DNA of 64,000 nt, taken from positions 62,001 through 126,000 of the forward strand of contig NZ_JAGQCE010000002.1 of NCBI RefSeq assembly GCF_024345995.1. The letters are read 5' to 3'. The DNA is from Synechococcus sp. Cruz-7E5. Lineage in GTDB: Bacteria; Cyanobacteriota; Cyanobacteriia; PCC-6307; Cyanobiaceae. The notes under the pieces are model-generated. The model worked only from the letters and a program-made list of their open reading frames with translations. It was not told where the DNA came from and searched no databases. The position numbers were made by a program, and so were the translations under genes. The first letter of the stretch is position 1. Each line of letters starts with the position of its first letter. Positions 1-9,145 of the stretch are shown in pieces.

Positions 1-74
1 GGCTGTGCCCGGCGGGGCTGAGTAGACCGGATGGAGGTGAGGTCCCCTGCCTGCCGTTCGCCGCTTCGGTCGCT

Positions 75-1520
75 TTGCCCCTCGATCCAGTCACCAGGCA
101 ACCTGCCCTGGCCATTGCCACCCAGCTGCCAGACGATCTCCCTGCGCCGCCCACGCAAGCCCAGCTCGAGGCTCTGGTGGCCGAGCTGAGTTCCGCGGCC
201 GCCGCCTCTGCCACCTCTGCCGGGGAAGCCGGCAAGGGGCTGGTGCTGATTCGCTCCGGGTCTGAGCTGGAGCGGCTCTCCCGGGATTTTTTCAGCTACT
301 CCCCGGTGCTGACGCCCCTGCTGCAGGACAGGCTGGCCCAACTGGTGGTCAAGGCCAGCAGCACCGAGCAGGTGCAACTGGTGGCAGGAGCCTGCGCCCG
401 TCATCGTGTGCCGATCACGCTGCGGGGAAGCGGCACCGGCAACTACGGCCAGTGCGTCCCCCTGGCCGGGGGGGTGGTGCTCGACCTCAGCGGCCTCAAG
501 CGGGTGCGGCAGCTGGATTCCCTCAGTGGGGTGCTGACCGCGGAGGCGGGCTGCCTGCTGGCCGACCTGGAGCAGCAGCTCGCCCCCCATGGGCGGGAGT
601 TGCGCCTCACCCCCAGCACCCGCCGCAGCGCCAGCCTGGGAGGGTTCATCGCCGGAGGTTCAGGCGGCATCGGCTCGGTGCGCTGGGGTTTCCTGCGCGA
701 CCCCGGCAATCTGCTGGGCCTGGAGGTGGTCACGGTGGAGCCGGAGCCCAGGTTGCTGCAGCTCGATGCCAGTGCCAGTGCCCCCCTCAACCATGCCTAC
801 GGCAGCAACGGAATTCTCACGGCGGTGACCGTGGCCACGGCCCCGGCGGTGCCCTGGCAGCAGCTGGTGATCGACTTCAGCAGCTGGACGGCGGCGGTTG
901 CGGCGATCCGCGCCCTGCCCGCCACGGCCCTGCTCCTGAACGGCCTCTGCCTGCTGGAAGCGGCGGTGGCGAGGAATCTGCCCTGCCCGGAGGGCCATGG
1001 CCATCGCCTGCTGCTGCTGGCTGCACCCGACGCCCTGCCGGCCCTGGAGCCCCTGCTTCGGGCGATGGGCGGGCGGCTGGTCTGGCAGGCGCCTGAGCGG
1101 GGATGCCGCGGAGTGCCCCTGCGGGAACTCTGCTGGAACCACACCACCCTGCACATGCGGGCCCATGACCCCGGCTGGACCTACCTGCAGATGCTCCTCC
1201 CCCAACCGGAGGCCCCGGCGCTCGAAGCCCTCAAGCAAAACTGGGGGGATGATCTGCTCTGGCATCTTGAAGCCGTCCGCCAGCAGGGCTGCCAGCGGCT
1301 TGCAGCCCTGCCTCTGGTGCGCTGGCGCGGCCCCGAGGCGCTGCTGGAGTTGATGGAGCAGGCGCGGCAGCTGGGGGCCTTGCTGTTCAACCCCCACGTG
1401 TTCACGGTGGAGGACGGGGGTCTGGGGGTGATCGACGCCGACCAGGTGGCGGCCAAGCACACCTATGACCCGGCGGGTCTGCTCAACCCCGGCAAGTTGC
1501 GGGGCTGGAGCGAACGCTGA
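75..1520 (+). CDS. FAD-binding oxidoreductase, glycolate/lactate oxidase-like (GlcD/GlcE family)
   Basis: A flavin-linked oxidase of the FAD_binding_4 (PCMH) fold, 481 residues, expected to be cytosolic or membrane-associated. The FAD pocket signature RGSGTGNYGQ lies near residues 117-126, followed by a glycine-rich GGSGGIGSVRWG stretch. The C-terminus ends in DPAGLLNPGKL, the typical closing motif of GlcD-type and related 2-hydroxyacid dehydrogenases. It has no Fe-S motif and no partner GlcE/GlcF gene nearby, so the substrate is not fixed; glycolate or D-lactate is a family-based guess. The start used is TTG at 75, because the frame has no better start near the first conserved block. It converges on the pentapeptide gene with 5 bases between stops. 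Confidence 0.85.
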   Translation: MPLDPVTRQPALAIATQLPDDLPAPPTQAQLEALVAELSSAAAASATSAGEAGKGLVLIRSGSELERLSRDFFSYSPVLTPLLQDRLAQLVVKASSTEQVQLVAGACARHRVPITLRGSGTGNYGQCVPLAGGVVLDLSGLKRVRQLDSLSGVLTAEAGCLLADLEQQLAPHGRELRLTPSTRRSASLGGFIAGGSGGIGSVRWGFLRDPGNLLGLEVVTVEPEPRLLQLDASASAPLNHAYGSNGILTAVTVATAPAVPWQQLVIDFSSWTAAVAAIRALPATALLLNGLCLLEAAVARNLPCPEGHGHRLLLLAAPDALPALEPLLRAMGGRLVWQAPERGCRGVPLRELCWNHTTLHMRAHDPGWTYLQMLLPQPEAPALEALKQNWGDDLLWHLEAVRQQGCQRLAALPLVRWRGPEALLELMEQARQLGALLFNPHVFTVEDGGLGVIDADQVAAKHTYDPAGLLNPGKLRGWSER

Positions 1521-1525
1521 ATGGT

Positions 1526-2161
1526 CTAAGGACAGTCGAGGCTCAGGCGGGTGCTGACTCCCGTGGTGGGATTGGTGCCCTGGGCCCGGCGGCAGAGGAT
1601 CCGCTGATCTGAGCGATCAAGCAGGGCATCGCTGAAGTCAGCGTCATCGATCACGGCATCGCTGAAGCTGCTGCCGGCGGCTATCACGCCCCGCAGCAGG
1701 GCTCCGCTCAGGTCGGTGCCGCTGAAGTCAGCCCGATCCATGAGGGCATCGGAGAGATCGGCACCGCTGAAGTCTGAGCGCAGAAAGGAGGCCTGGGTGA
1801 GGATCGCCCCGTGAAGATCCGCGCCACTGAAATCGGCATCCCGGGCCGTCACCCCTGCAAAGGAGCTGTTGGCAAGCTGCTGTCCGCTGAAATCCTTGCC
1901 GTCCTGATTGGTGAGGGTGTAATCGACCCGGTCCTGAACCAGGGCGAGATCCTGCACTCCCCCTCCCGCGCTCGACTCGAGGGCGAAGGCGGCAGAGATC
2001 CAGGAGCCGCCCAGCAGTGAGGTCGCCAGCAGGGCCAGCGCCACAAGAGTCAGAGCCCCAGGCCAGCCGCGTTGGTGGCGTCGGTGCTGGATTTGTTGGT
2101 GGTGCTGGTCGTGCTGGTCGTGTATCCCCCGGGGCTGAATCAGGCGCGTGGCAGGGGTCAT
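1526..2161 (-). CDS. exported pentapeptide-repeat protein
   Basis: Contains about a dozen A(D/N)LXX-type pentapeptide units, for example DFSGADLHGA and ADLSDALMDRADFSGTDLSGA, which form a right-handed quadrilateral beta-helix. A hydrophobic segment (LTLVALALLATSLLGG) followed by an ALA-type site at AAFALE suggests a cleaved signal peptide and a periplasmic or thylakoid-lumen location, as for several cyanobacterial pentapeptide proteins. The ATG at 2161 is chosen; a GTG at 2203 would overlap the folC stop by 4 bases. Residues between the start and the signal are odd, rich in His and Gln, and are encoded by short imperfect repeats near 2090-2125. It lies directly downstream of folC on the same strand. 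Molecular function is unknown. Confidence 0.8.
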   Translation of the reverse strand: MTPATRLIQPRGIHDQHDQHHQQIQHRRHQRGWPGALTLVALALLATSLLGGSWISAAFALESSAGGGVQDLALVQDRVDYTLTNQDGKDFSGQQLANSSFAGVTARDADFSGADLHGAILTQASFLRSDFSGADLSDALMDRADFSGTDLSGALLRGVIAAGSSFSDAVIDDADFSDALLDRSDQRILCRRAQGTNPTTGVSTRLSLDCP

Positions 2162-2199
2162 GACGCTGCTGCGGGATGCTCTCTCCACTCTCTCCCGGA

Positions 2200-3471
2200 T
2201 CACCCCGATTCCTGGAGGCTGCCTGAACGGATCAGGGCACCGATCAGGTAAAGCGATCCCGCAACGACCACCGTCCGTCCGCCGGCATTGGCTGTGGCGT
2301 TGCCAAGGGCCTCAGTCAGAGAGGCGCTCGCCTCCAGGCGTCCGCTCAGCTCGGGTGCCGCTGCCAGCAGCGCCTCCAGGCTCCAGCAGGGATGCTCAGG
2401 CACCGGGACCAGCCAGGCCCGATCGGATGGGGCCAGCAGGGCCCGGACCATCGCTGGCGCCGGCTTGTTGGCCAGCACCCCCAGCACCCAGCAGCGTCGG
2501 TGCCCGGCGGCCTCGGCCTGATCCAGTTCCCGCCGCAGGGCCTGGGTTGCCGGCAGGTTGTGAGCCCCATCCAGCAGCAGGGGGTGCCCCTGCCAGAGCA
2601 CCGCTTGCAGCCGCGCCGGCCAGCGGGCGTTCTCAAACCCCTCAACGATCGCCTGATCTGGGATCCTCCAGCCCCGCTGGCGCAGGCCCCGCACCAGGCC
2701 GAGAGCCACAGCTGCGTTGTGGCGCTGGACCAGGCCGGGCAGGCCACTGCGCCAGCGCAGTTGGCCTGCCACCAGATCCCCTTCGTTCGTGCTGAGCGGG
2801 TCGACCCAGAGCAAGGTGCTGCCGCTTTCAACGGCGCGCCGGCGCAGCACGTAAGCGGCCTCTGGCTCCTGGGGGCCGCTCACTGCCAGGCTGCCTGGGC
2901 TAAGGATCCCCGCCTTCTCCGCGGCGATGGCCGCGATGGTGGAGCCGAGCACCTCCGCATGGTCCATGCCGATCGCGGCGAATCCCAGCACCTGGCGCTC
3001 GGGATGGACTGTGGTGGCATCCAGCCTTCCCCCCAGGCCCACTTCCAGCACCACCAGATCGAGCCCGGCGTCGGCGAAGGCCTGGAAGGCCGCCACGGTC
3101 ACCAGCTCGAAGGGGGTGAGATCGTGGCGGCGGGCCAGGGGCTGCAGATCGCTCAGCAGCCTGCGCAGCTCTGGGGCAGCGATCGGTTGGTCACCCAACC
3201 GGATCCGCTCGCACCAGCTAACCAGGTGAGGAGAGGTGTAAAGCCCGGCGCACAGGCCACTGGCCAGCAGGGCCGAGTGCACCAAGGTGCAGATTGATCC
3301 CTTGCCGTTGGTGCCCGCCACCTGCACCGCCGCGAAGCGGCGCTCGGGATGGCCCAGTTCCGCCAGGGCGCTGCGCATGCGCTCCAGGCCCAGATCAACG
3401 CCATGGCGGCTGAACGGCTCGATCAGGTCGGCGAATGAATCGATGGCTCCCAAAGGATCGATAGCTGGCAC
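2200..3471 (-). CDS. folC: bifunctional folylpolyglutamate synthase/dihydrofolate synthase
   Basis: Cytosolic Mur-ligase-family enzyme that joins L-glutamate to dihydropteroate and then extends the glutamate tail of folates. The ATP-binding P-loop GTNGKGS sits near residue 54 and is followed by the SPHL motif (TSPHLVSWCERIRL) typical of FolC. The central region carries GLGGRLDATT and the metal-site region IGMDHAEVLG, and the C-terminal domain has DGAHN. Its 423 residues match the usual family length. It is the first gene of a two-gene minus-strand unit with the pentapeptide-repeat gene. Confidence 0.95.
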   Translation of the reverse strand: MPAIDPLGAIDSFADLIEPFSRHGVDLGLERMRSALAELGHPERRFAAVQVAGTNGKGSICTLVHSALLASGLCAGLYTSPHLVSWCERIRLGDQPIAAPELRRLLSDLQPLARRHDLTPFELVTVAAFQAFADAGLDLVVLEVGLGGRLDATTVHPERQVLGFAAIGMDHAEVLGSTIAAIAAEKAGILSPGSLAVSGPQEPEAAYVLRRRAVESGSTLLWVDPLSTNEGDLVAGQLRWRSGLPGLVQRHNAAVALGLVRGLRQRGWRIPDQAIVEGFENARWPARLQAVLWQGHPLLLDGAHNLPATQALRRELDQAEAAGHRRCWVLGVLANKPAPAMVRALLAPSDRAWLVPVPEHPCWSLEALLAAAPELSGRLEASASLTEALGNATANAGGRTVVVAGSLYLIGALIRSGSLQESG

Positions 3472-3502
3472 CGGATCGATGGCTGGTCCAGGCGGCCTGA
3501 GC

Positions 3503-4690
3503 TCAGATGTTCTGGCTGAGTGCCAGCAGGGAGTGCTCCAGCAGCGCCACGGCCTGGCGAAGCTGGCGGGGCTTGATCACCAGGGGCGGCACCAGCCGCA
3601 CCACCCTTGGACCAGCGGGCACCACCAGCAAGCCCTTCTCGATCGCCGACAGCACGATCTGGGGGGCGGTCGGTGCTTCCGGGCGCAACACCAGGCCCTG
3701 GAGCAGGCCCCAGCCGCGCACCCCCTCCAGGAGCTGGGGGTGGCGGCTCACCAGCTCAGCCAGCAACTGCTGCAGCAGCTCGCCCATCCGCTGCACGTGG
3801 GGCACCAGCAGTCGCCGCTCCAGCTCCTGGGCCACGGTGAGGGCGGCACGGCAGGCGAGGGGGTTGCCCCCGAAGGTGCTGGCGTGGTCGCCGGGACGGA
3901 AGTGATCGAAGGCCTGCTTCACGGCCAGGGCGCCGATCGGGAAGCCCCCGCCCAGTCCCTTGGCCGTGGTGAAGGCATCAGGCTCGACGCCCAGCTTTTC
4001 GTAGCCCCAGAGGCAACCGCTGCGGCCCATGCCGATCTGCACCTCATCGAAGATCAGCAGGATGCGGTGCTGGTCACAGAGCTGGCGCACCCGCTGGAAG
4101 AAGGCCGGATCACCGGGGTTGACGCCCCCTTCTCCCTGCAGGGGCTCCAGCATCACGGCCGCCACGCGGGGACCGTCGGCTTCGCTGCGGCTCAGCAGCG
4201 CTTCAAAGGCGGAGGTGTCGTTGTAGGGGAAAAAGTGAAACCCCTCCACCATCGGCTCGAAGCCCTGGTGGTACTTGGGCTGGCCGGTGGCGCTCACGGT
4301 GGCGAGGGTGCGGCCATGAAAACTGGCCTGGGCCGTGAGGATCAGCGGGCGCTCGATTCCGCGGACCTGATGGCCGTGCTTACGGGCCAGCTTGATGGCG
4401 GCTTCGTTGGCTTCGGCGCCGGAATTGCAGAAGAAGACGCGATCTGCGCAGCTGCGCCCCACGATCCAGCGGGCCAGTTCCTCCTGCTCGGGGATTCGGT
4501 AGAGGTTGGAGACGTGCTGAAGTCGGCCCAGTTGTTTGCTGAGGGCCCGGCGCATCACCCCATCGCTGTGGCCGAGCGTGCAAGTGGCAATCCCGGCCAC
4601 ACAGTCGAGGTAACGGCGCCCCTGCCGGTCGCGCACCCACACCCCCCGGCCTTTGACAAGCTCCAGGGGCAGGCGGGCGTAGGTGTCCAT
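3503..4690 (-). CDS. argD: acetylornithine aminotransferase
   Basis: Class III PLP aminotransferase of arginine biosynthesis, converting N-acetylglutamate semialdehyde to N-acetylornithine. The PLP lysine is in TTAKGLGGGFPIGA, and the cofactor phosphate region is NSGAEANEAAIKLAR. The acidic residues LLIFDEVQIGMGR are intact. ATG at 4690 gives a 395-residue protein beginning MDTYARLPLEL, as in other cyanobacterial ArgD proteins. The same frame stays open upstream to 4846, but that extension is a read-through of the tRNA-Leu gene and is not protein. argD lies 80 bases downstream of that tRNA on the same strand. Confidence 0.96.
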   Translation of the reverse strand: MDTYARLPLELVKGRGVWVRDRQGRRYLDCVAGIATCTLGHSDGVMRRALSKQLGRLQHVSNLYRIPEQEELARWIVGRSCADRVFFCNSGAEANEAAIKLARKHGHQVRGIERPLILTAQASFHGRTLATVSATGQPKYHQGFEPMVEGFHFFPYNDTSAFEALLSRSEADGPRVAAVMLEPLQGEGGVNPGDPAFFQRVRQLCDQHRILLIFDEVQIGMGRSGCLWGYEKLGVEPDAFTTAKGLGGGFPIGALAVKQAFDHFRPGDHASTFGGNPLACRAALTVAQELERRLLVPHVQRMGELLQQLLAELVSRHPQLLEGVRGWGLLQGLVLRPEAPTAPQIVLSAIEKGLLVVPAGPRVVRLVPPLVIKPRQLRQAVALLEHSLLALSQNI

Positions 4691-4770
4691 CACCGCTGAA
4701 AGCGGGGTGTGGGACACAGTCAGCGGACTCTGCGACTCGTGTGCCGGCTGGCTGGCCCGAGGCAGGGTGA

Positions 4771-4852
4771 TGGGAGCGGTGGGACTTGAACCCACATGCC
4801 CGAGGGCGCTCGATTTTGAGTCGAGTCCGTCTACCAATTCCGGCACGCTCCC
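4771..4852 (-). tRNA. tRNA-Leu (CAA)
   Basis: Read on the minus strand it folds as a class II tRNA of 82 bases. The 7-bp acceptor pairs GGGAGCG with CGCTCCC, with discriminator A. The D-arm region GGAATTGGTAGACGG is typical of tRNA-Leu. The anticodon stem CTCGA/TCGAG encloses the loop CTCAAAA with anticodon CAA. A long variable arm precedes the T arm GTGGG-TTCAAGT-CCCAC. The CCA end is not encoded. It decodes UUG. Confidence 0.97.
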
Positions 4853-4884
4853 GCGGGAGTCAGCTTACTTGGGCAGGAAGAGGC

Positions 4885-6186
4885 TCAAGGCTCCAGGCGC
4901 CGGATCGAGGCGCCGACCGCGTTGAGTTTGCCTTCGAAATCGGCGTAGCCCCGATCGAGGAACTCCAGGCCCTGAACGGTGGTGATGCCATCGGCGGCCA
5001 GGCCGGCCAGCACCATGGCGGCCGAGGCGCGCAGGTCGGTGCCCTGCACGGGAGCGCCGCTGAGGCGGGCCACCCCTTCCACCAGGGCGGTGTTGCCCTG
5101 CATGCGGATGTCGGCGCCCATGCGCTGCAGCTCAGCCACGTGCTGGAGGCGGTTCTCGAAGATGTTCTCCACCACCATGCTGGTGCCCTGGGCGGTGGCG
5201 AGCACGCTCATGAACGGGGCCTGCAGATCGGTGGGAAAGCCGGGAAAGGGTTGGGTGCGCAGGTCCACGGCCTGGATGTGCGTGGCGCGCAGGGTCATGC
5301 CTTCGCCGTCGGGAATCAGCTCGCAGCCCGCATCAACCAGCTTGGTGAGCACGGCACCGAGATGTTCGGGAACCACCGGGGTGACGCGCAGGGCAGAGCG
5401 AGTGATGGCGGCGGCCAGCAGGAAGGTGCCGGCTTCGATGCGATCGGGGATCACGGCGTAATCAGCGCCGTGCATCCGCTCGACCCCATCGATGACGATC
5501 GTGGGGGTGCCGGCACCCCGGACTCGTCCGCCCATGGCGTTGAGCAGACCGGCCAGATCCACCACCTCAGGTTCGAGGGCGGCGTTCTCGATCACCGTTT
5601 CGCCATCGGCCAGGGCAGCCGCCATCATCAGTGTTTCGGTGGCGCCGACGCTGGGGCATTCGAGGTGGATGCGTCCACCGGTAAGCCTTTGGCTGCGGCC
5701 CGGCACTGCGGCCGAGACCACCCCATGCTCGATGCTCACCTGGGCACCCAGGGTCTTGAGGCCCTTGACATGCTCGATCACCGGCCTGGAGCCGATCTTG
5801 CAGCCGCCTGGAAGGGGCACCTTGGCCATGCCCAGCCGGGCCAGCAGGGGGCCGATGCAGAAGAAGCTCGCCCGCAGGCTGTTCACCAGCTCGTAGGGGG
5901 GAGTCGATTGGCTCAGGTGGCTGGCGTCGAGCTCAACCCAGTCTGGGCCCCGTCTGACGCGCACACCCAGCGCGGTGAGGATCTCGCCCATGCCGGCGAT
6001 GTCGGTCAGGGGGGGGACGTTGGTCAGCCGCAGGGTGTCGCGGCTGAGCAGGCAGGCCGCCATCAGCACCAGGGCGGAGTTCTTGGCTCCGCTGACCCGA
6101 ACTTCACCGGACAACCGTCGTCCACCCGTGATCTCCAACTGAGGGGCAACAATGGAGATGGGTGTCGGTACGACGGTCAGTGTCAT
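4885..6186 (-). CDS. murA: UDP-N-acetylglucosamine 1-carboxyvinyltransferase
   Basis: First committed enzyme of peptidoglycan synthesis; it transfers enolpyruvate from PEP to UDP-GlcNAc in the cytosol. The N-terminal SGAKNSAL motif is present near residue 30, and the catalytic loop PLPGGCKIG carries the cysteine attacked by fosfomycin. [15 protein letters not shown] precedes it as in other MurA proteins. The start is placed at the ATG at 6186 ([11 protein letters not shown], 433 residues); an upstream in-frame start at 6228 would add 14 unconserved residues. It is a single-gene unit, facing away from tRNA-Leu(CAG). Confidence 0.96.
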   Translation of the reverse strand: MTLTVVPTPISIVAPQLEITGGRRLSGEVRVSGAKNSALVLMAACLLSRDTLRLTNVPPLTDIAGMGEILTALGVRVRRGPDWVELDASHLSQSTPPYELVNSLRASFFCIGPLLARLGMAKVPLPGGCKIGSRPVIEHVKGLKTLGAQVSIEHGVVSAAVPGRSQRLTGGRIHLECPSVGATETLMMAAALADGETVIENAALEPEVVDLAGLLNAMGGRVRGAGTPTIVIDGVERMHGADYAVIPDRIEAGTFLLAAAITRSALRVTPVVPEHLGAVLTKLVDAGCELIPDGEGMTLRATHIQAVDLRTQPFPGFPTDLQAPFMSVLATAQGTSMVVENIFENRLQHVAELQRMGADIRMQGNTALVEGVARLSGAPVQGTDLRASAAMVLAGLAADGITTVQGLEFLDRGYADFEGKLNAVGASIRRLEP

Positions 6187-6380
6187 GGCGCTCGGTCCGA
6201 CTTTTGGTCCCAGAATCTTGACAACCAAGACGGCGACCGTCTAGGTGTCCGCCCGAGGAACTGTCATGGTTGGTAGCAACTCTGGCTGATCACGACAAGA
6301 CGCCTCCGGCTCAGGGCCTGGAGCAGGAAGGGCGGCCCTCCGTGATTTAAGATCTTCTGGTCGCCTTGGCGGCACTGCCA

Positions 6381-6464
6381 GCGGATGTGGCGGAATTGGT
6401 AGACGCGCTAGTTTCAGGTACTAGTGGCAGCAATGTCGTGGGAGTTCAAGTCTCCCCATCCGCA
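6381..6464 (+). tRNA. tRNA-Leu (CAG)
   Basis: Class II tRNA of 84 bases. The acceptor stem GCGGATG pairs with CATCCGC, with discriminator A. The D arm GGAATTGGTAGACGC is leucine-like. The anticodon stem CTAGT/ACTAG holds the loop TTCAGGT with anticodon CAG, and a long variable arm and a T arm with TTCAAGT follow. It decodes CUG, the commonest leucine codon in these genes by eye. CCA is not encoded. Confidence 0.97.
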
Positions 6465-6541
6465 CTTTCCCCCCAGTTCAGCCCACGCTTCCCTCTCCCC
6501 TTGCCGGGGCCAGTGTTTCCAGCCGTGGTGTCGCATCACCC

Positions 6542-6790
6542 ATGATTGTTATCAAGATCACTAATTCTTCTGAGGTGGTAGCCAAGAAGATCGGCAAATT
6601 TCTGGAAAGTCTCACCCCCGATGGCATGGATGAATCCACCATCGAAGACATTGTGGTGAGTCGGTTGGTGGACAACCTCAGAAGCGAGGGCATCGAAGGT
6701 GAGGTGGCTTCGATCCGCGGCATCGATCTGGAGGAGGCCGGAATCCTGATCCAGGCCCCCATGCATGTGCGCCGCCGTCAGTCGTTCTGA
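6542..6790 (+). CDS. small conserved hypothetical protein
   Basis: An 82-residue soluble protein, MIVIKITNSSEVV at the start and MHVRRRQSF at the end. The sequence alternates beta-like (MIVIKIT, GEVASIRGI, GILIQAPM) and helical segments, with no membrane span and no cysteine. I do not recognise a named family; it looks like a compact alpha/beta protein conserved in picocyanobacteria. It starts 77 bases after tRNA-Leu(CAG). The downstream methyltransferase begins 22 bases beyond its stop, or overlaps it if an earlier start is used. Confidence 0.7.
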   Translation: MIVIKITNSSEVVAKKIGKFLESLTPDGMDESTIEDIVVSRLVDNLRSEGIEGEVASIRGIDLEEAGILIQAPMHVRRRQSF

Positions 6791-6812
6791 GGCCAGCGAA
6801 GGGACCGCTGCT

Positions 6813-7637
6813 GTGACCCGGACAGCTGAGCTGATCACCAGCCGCCGTAACCCACTCGTGGGTCGCTGTCGCGCCCTTCATCAGCCCCGCGGCCGCCGGG
6901 ATCAGGGCCTGCTGCTGCTGGAGGGTACCCATCTGTTGGAGGAGGCCCTGCGCCTGGACCTGCCACCCCGGCAGGTGCTGGCCACTCCTGGCTGGATCGA
7001 GCGTCACCGCTCGCTTCTGGAGGCCCACCCCCGGCTGGCCTCCGTGCTGCAACCGGTCGCTGAGCCGGTGCTGGAGGCGATGGCCACCACCGCCCATCCC
7101 GATGGGGTGCTGCTGACGCTGCCGTGGCCGGAGCTGCCGCCCTCCCCCCGTGTCGAGTTCGTGCTGGCGCTCGATCGCCTTCAGGACCCCGGCAACCTCG
7201 GCACCCTGATGCGCACTGCCCTGGCGGCCGGGGTGGAGGAGATCTGGCTGGCGGAGGGCGCTGATCCCTTTCAGCCGAAGGTGCTGCGCGCTTCGGCCGG
7301 CGCGGCCCTGGCCATGCCCTGCCGCCGGTTCGAGCGGTTGCTGCCGCGTCTGGAGTCCGCCCGCATGGGCGGCGCCCAGGTGGTGGCCTCGGTGGTTGCC
7401 GGCGGGCTGCCCTACTGGCAGCTCGATTGGACCCGTCCCACGGTGCTTCTGCTCGGCAATGAGGGAGCGGGCCTCGCTCCAGACCTGCTGGCGGTCAGCA
7501 ACCACCGGGTCACCATTCCCCACAGTGCGGCGGTGGAATCCCTGAATGTGGCGGTGGCCGCCGCACCGCTGTTGTTGGAGCGCTGGCGTCAGCTGACGGG
7601 GGAGAATGCGGGGCAACAACCGCAGCAGCCCAGGTGA
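6813..7637 (+). CDS. SpoU/TrmH-family RNA 2'-O-methyltransferase
   Basis: A SPOUT-class methyltransferase that uses S-adenosylmethionine to methylate a ribose in rRNA or tRNA. The three C-terminal SPOUT knot motifs are clear: NLGTLMRTALAAGV, LLLGNEGAGL and IPHSAAVESLNVAVA. The N-terminal half (ITSRRNPLVGRCRALH, LLLEGTHLLEEAL) is the SpoU_sub_bind domain. GTG at 6813 is preferred because GAAGGGA lies just upstream; an ATG at 6765 would add 16 residues and overlap the previous gene. The exact RNA target (23S rRNA or tRNA) cannot be read from sequence. Its stop overlaps the lpdA start by 4 bases (GTGA). Confidence 0.9.
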   Translation: MTRTAELITSRRNPLVGRCRALHQPRGRRDQGLLLLEGTHLLEEALRLDLPPRQVLATPGWIERHRSLLEAHPRLASVLQPVAEPVLEAMATTAHPDGVLLTLPWPELPPSPRVEFVLALDRLQDPGNLGTLMRTALAAGVEEIWLAEGADPFQPKVLRASAGAALAMPCRRFERLLPRLESARMGGAQVVASVVAGGLPYWQLDWTRPTVLLLGNEGAGLAPDLLAVSNHRVTIPHSAAVESLNVAVAAAPLLLERWRQLTGENAGQQPQQPR

Positions 7638-9082
7638 GCGACGCCAGCGCAGCCAGCTTTGACTTCGATCTGATCGTGATCGGTGCCGGTTATGGCGGCT
7701 TTGACGCCGCCAAGCACGCCGCCGACCATGGCCTGCGCACCGCGATCGTGGAGTCGCGCGACATGGGCGGCACCTGCGTGAACCGGGGCTGTGTGCCCTC
7801 CAAGGCCCTGCTGGCCGCCAGCGGCCGGGTGCGGGAACTGGCGGACGCCGAGCACCTGCGCGGCTTCGGCATCCATGCGGCTCCGGTGCGCTTCGAGCGC
7901 CAGAAGATCGCCGACCACGCCAACCAGCTGGTGGCCACGATCCGCACCAACCTCACCAAGACACTGGAGCGGGCCGGTGCCACGATTTTGCGTGGCAAGG
8001 GACGGTTGGAGGGATCCCAGCGTGTGGCGGTGCGAGAAGCCAGCGGCATCGAGCGGGTGTATTCCGCCCGTGACGTGATCATCGCCACCGGTTCCGACCC
8101 CTTCGTCCCCCCCGGCATCGAAACCGACGGGCGCACCGTCTTCACCAGCGATGAAGCCATCAGCCTGCAATGGCTGCCGCGCTGGATCGCGATCATCGGC
8201 AGCGGCTACATCGGTCTGGAGTTCGCCGACGTCTACACCGCCCTGGGCTGTGAGGTCACGATGATCGAGGCCCTCGATCGGGTGATGCCCACCTTCGATC
8301 CCGACATCGCCAAGATCGCCGCCCGTAACTTGATCGATGGCCGCGATATCGACGCCCGCTCAGGCGTGCTCGCCAAGTCGGTCACACCTGGATCGCCGGT
8401 GAGGATCGAGCTGGTGGAGATGGCGAGCCGCGAGCCGGTGGAGATCCTGGAGGTGGATGCGGTACTGGTGGCCACCGGCCGCGTGCCCGTGAGCAAGGAC
8501 CTCAACCTGGCCAGCGTCGGTGTGACCACCAACCGCGGCTTCATCCCGGTGGATGAGGCGATGCGCGTGCTGGTGGATGGCAACCCAGTGCCCCATCTCT
8601 GGGCCGTCGGCGATGTGACCGGCAAGATGATGCTGGCCCACACCGCCGCCGCCCAGGGGGGCGTGGCCGTGGACAACATCCTGGGCCACCAGCGCCTGAT
8701 CGATTACCGCTCGATTCCGGCGGCCACCTTCACCCATCCTGAGATCAGCTCCGTGGGCCTGAGTGAAGCCGACGCCAAGGAGCTCGCTGCCGCCGATGGC
8801 TTTGAGCTCGGGCTGGTGCGCAGCTATTTCAAGGCCAATTCCAAGGCGCTGGCGGAGCTCGAAAGCGATGGTCTGATGAAACTGCTGTTCAACCGCTCCA
8901 GCGGTGAAGTGCTCGGAGCCCATATCTACGGACTCCATGCCGCCGACCTGATTCAGGAGATCGCCAATGCCGTGGCCCGCCGCCAGAGCGTGCGCGAGCT
9001 GGCCCATGAGGTGCACACCCACCCCACCCTGAGTGAAGTGGTCGAGGTGGCCTACAAGCAGGCGGCCGCGACCCTGGTCTGA
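7634..9082 (+). CDS. lpdA: dihydrolipoyl dehydrogenase (E3)
   Basis: FAD flavoprotein that reoxidises dihydrolipoamide with NAD+ for pyruvate dehydrogenase and the glycine cleavage system. It has the FAD-binding GAGYGGFDAA near residue 18, the redox disulfide GGTCVNRGCVPSK, the NAD-binding GSGYIGLEFADV and the second FAD motif AVGDVTGKMMLAH. The C-terminal interface carries the catalytic HTHPTLSE His-Glu pair. Its 482 residues fit cyanobacterial E3. The start is GTG, overlapping the upstream methyltransferase, so the two are probably translationally coupled. Confidence 0.96.
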   Translation: MSDASAASFDFDLIVIGAGYGGFDAAKHAADHGLRTAIVESRDMGGTCVNRGCVPSKALLAASGRVRELADAEHLRGFGIHAAPVRFERQKIADHANQLVATIRTNLTKTLERAGATILRGKGRLEGSQRVAVREASGIERVYSARDVIIATGSDPFVPPGIETDGRTVFTSDEAISLQWLPRWIAIIGSGYIGLEFADVYTALGCEVTMIEALDRVMPTFDPDIAKIAARNLIDGRDIDARSGVLAKSVTPGSPVRIELVEMASREPVEILEVDAVLVATGRVPVSKDLNLASVGVTTNRGFIPVDEAMRVLVDGNPVPHLWAVGDVTGKMMLAHTAAAQGGVAVDNILGHQRLIDYRSIPAATFTHPEISSVGLSEADAKELAAADGFELGLVRSYFKANSKALAELESDGLMKLLFNRSSGEVLGAHIYGLHAADLIQEIANAVARRQSVRELAHEVHTHPTLSEVVEVAYKQAAATLV

Positions 9083-9145
9083 TCAACCCGGTCTGACGGC
9101 CCGCCGCTCCTACGATCGCTGCAATGCGCCCACTGCCGCCAGTCC

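Noticed and set aside
1-74. 3' end of an upstream gene
   Set aside because: A few open codons end at about base 24 (AVPGGAE then stop), far too short to support a gene call.
2085-2130. Short tandem GTGCTGGTC-type repeats as a regulatory repeat
   Set aside because: They are short and lie in the N-terminal part of the pentapeptide-repeat frame; no evidence for more than local slippage.
4691-4846. N-terminal extension of argD (52 codons)
   Set aside because: It translates the antisense-side of a fully formed tRNA-Leu gene (read on the same strand), and no ArgD homologue needs it; the family start is at 4690.
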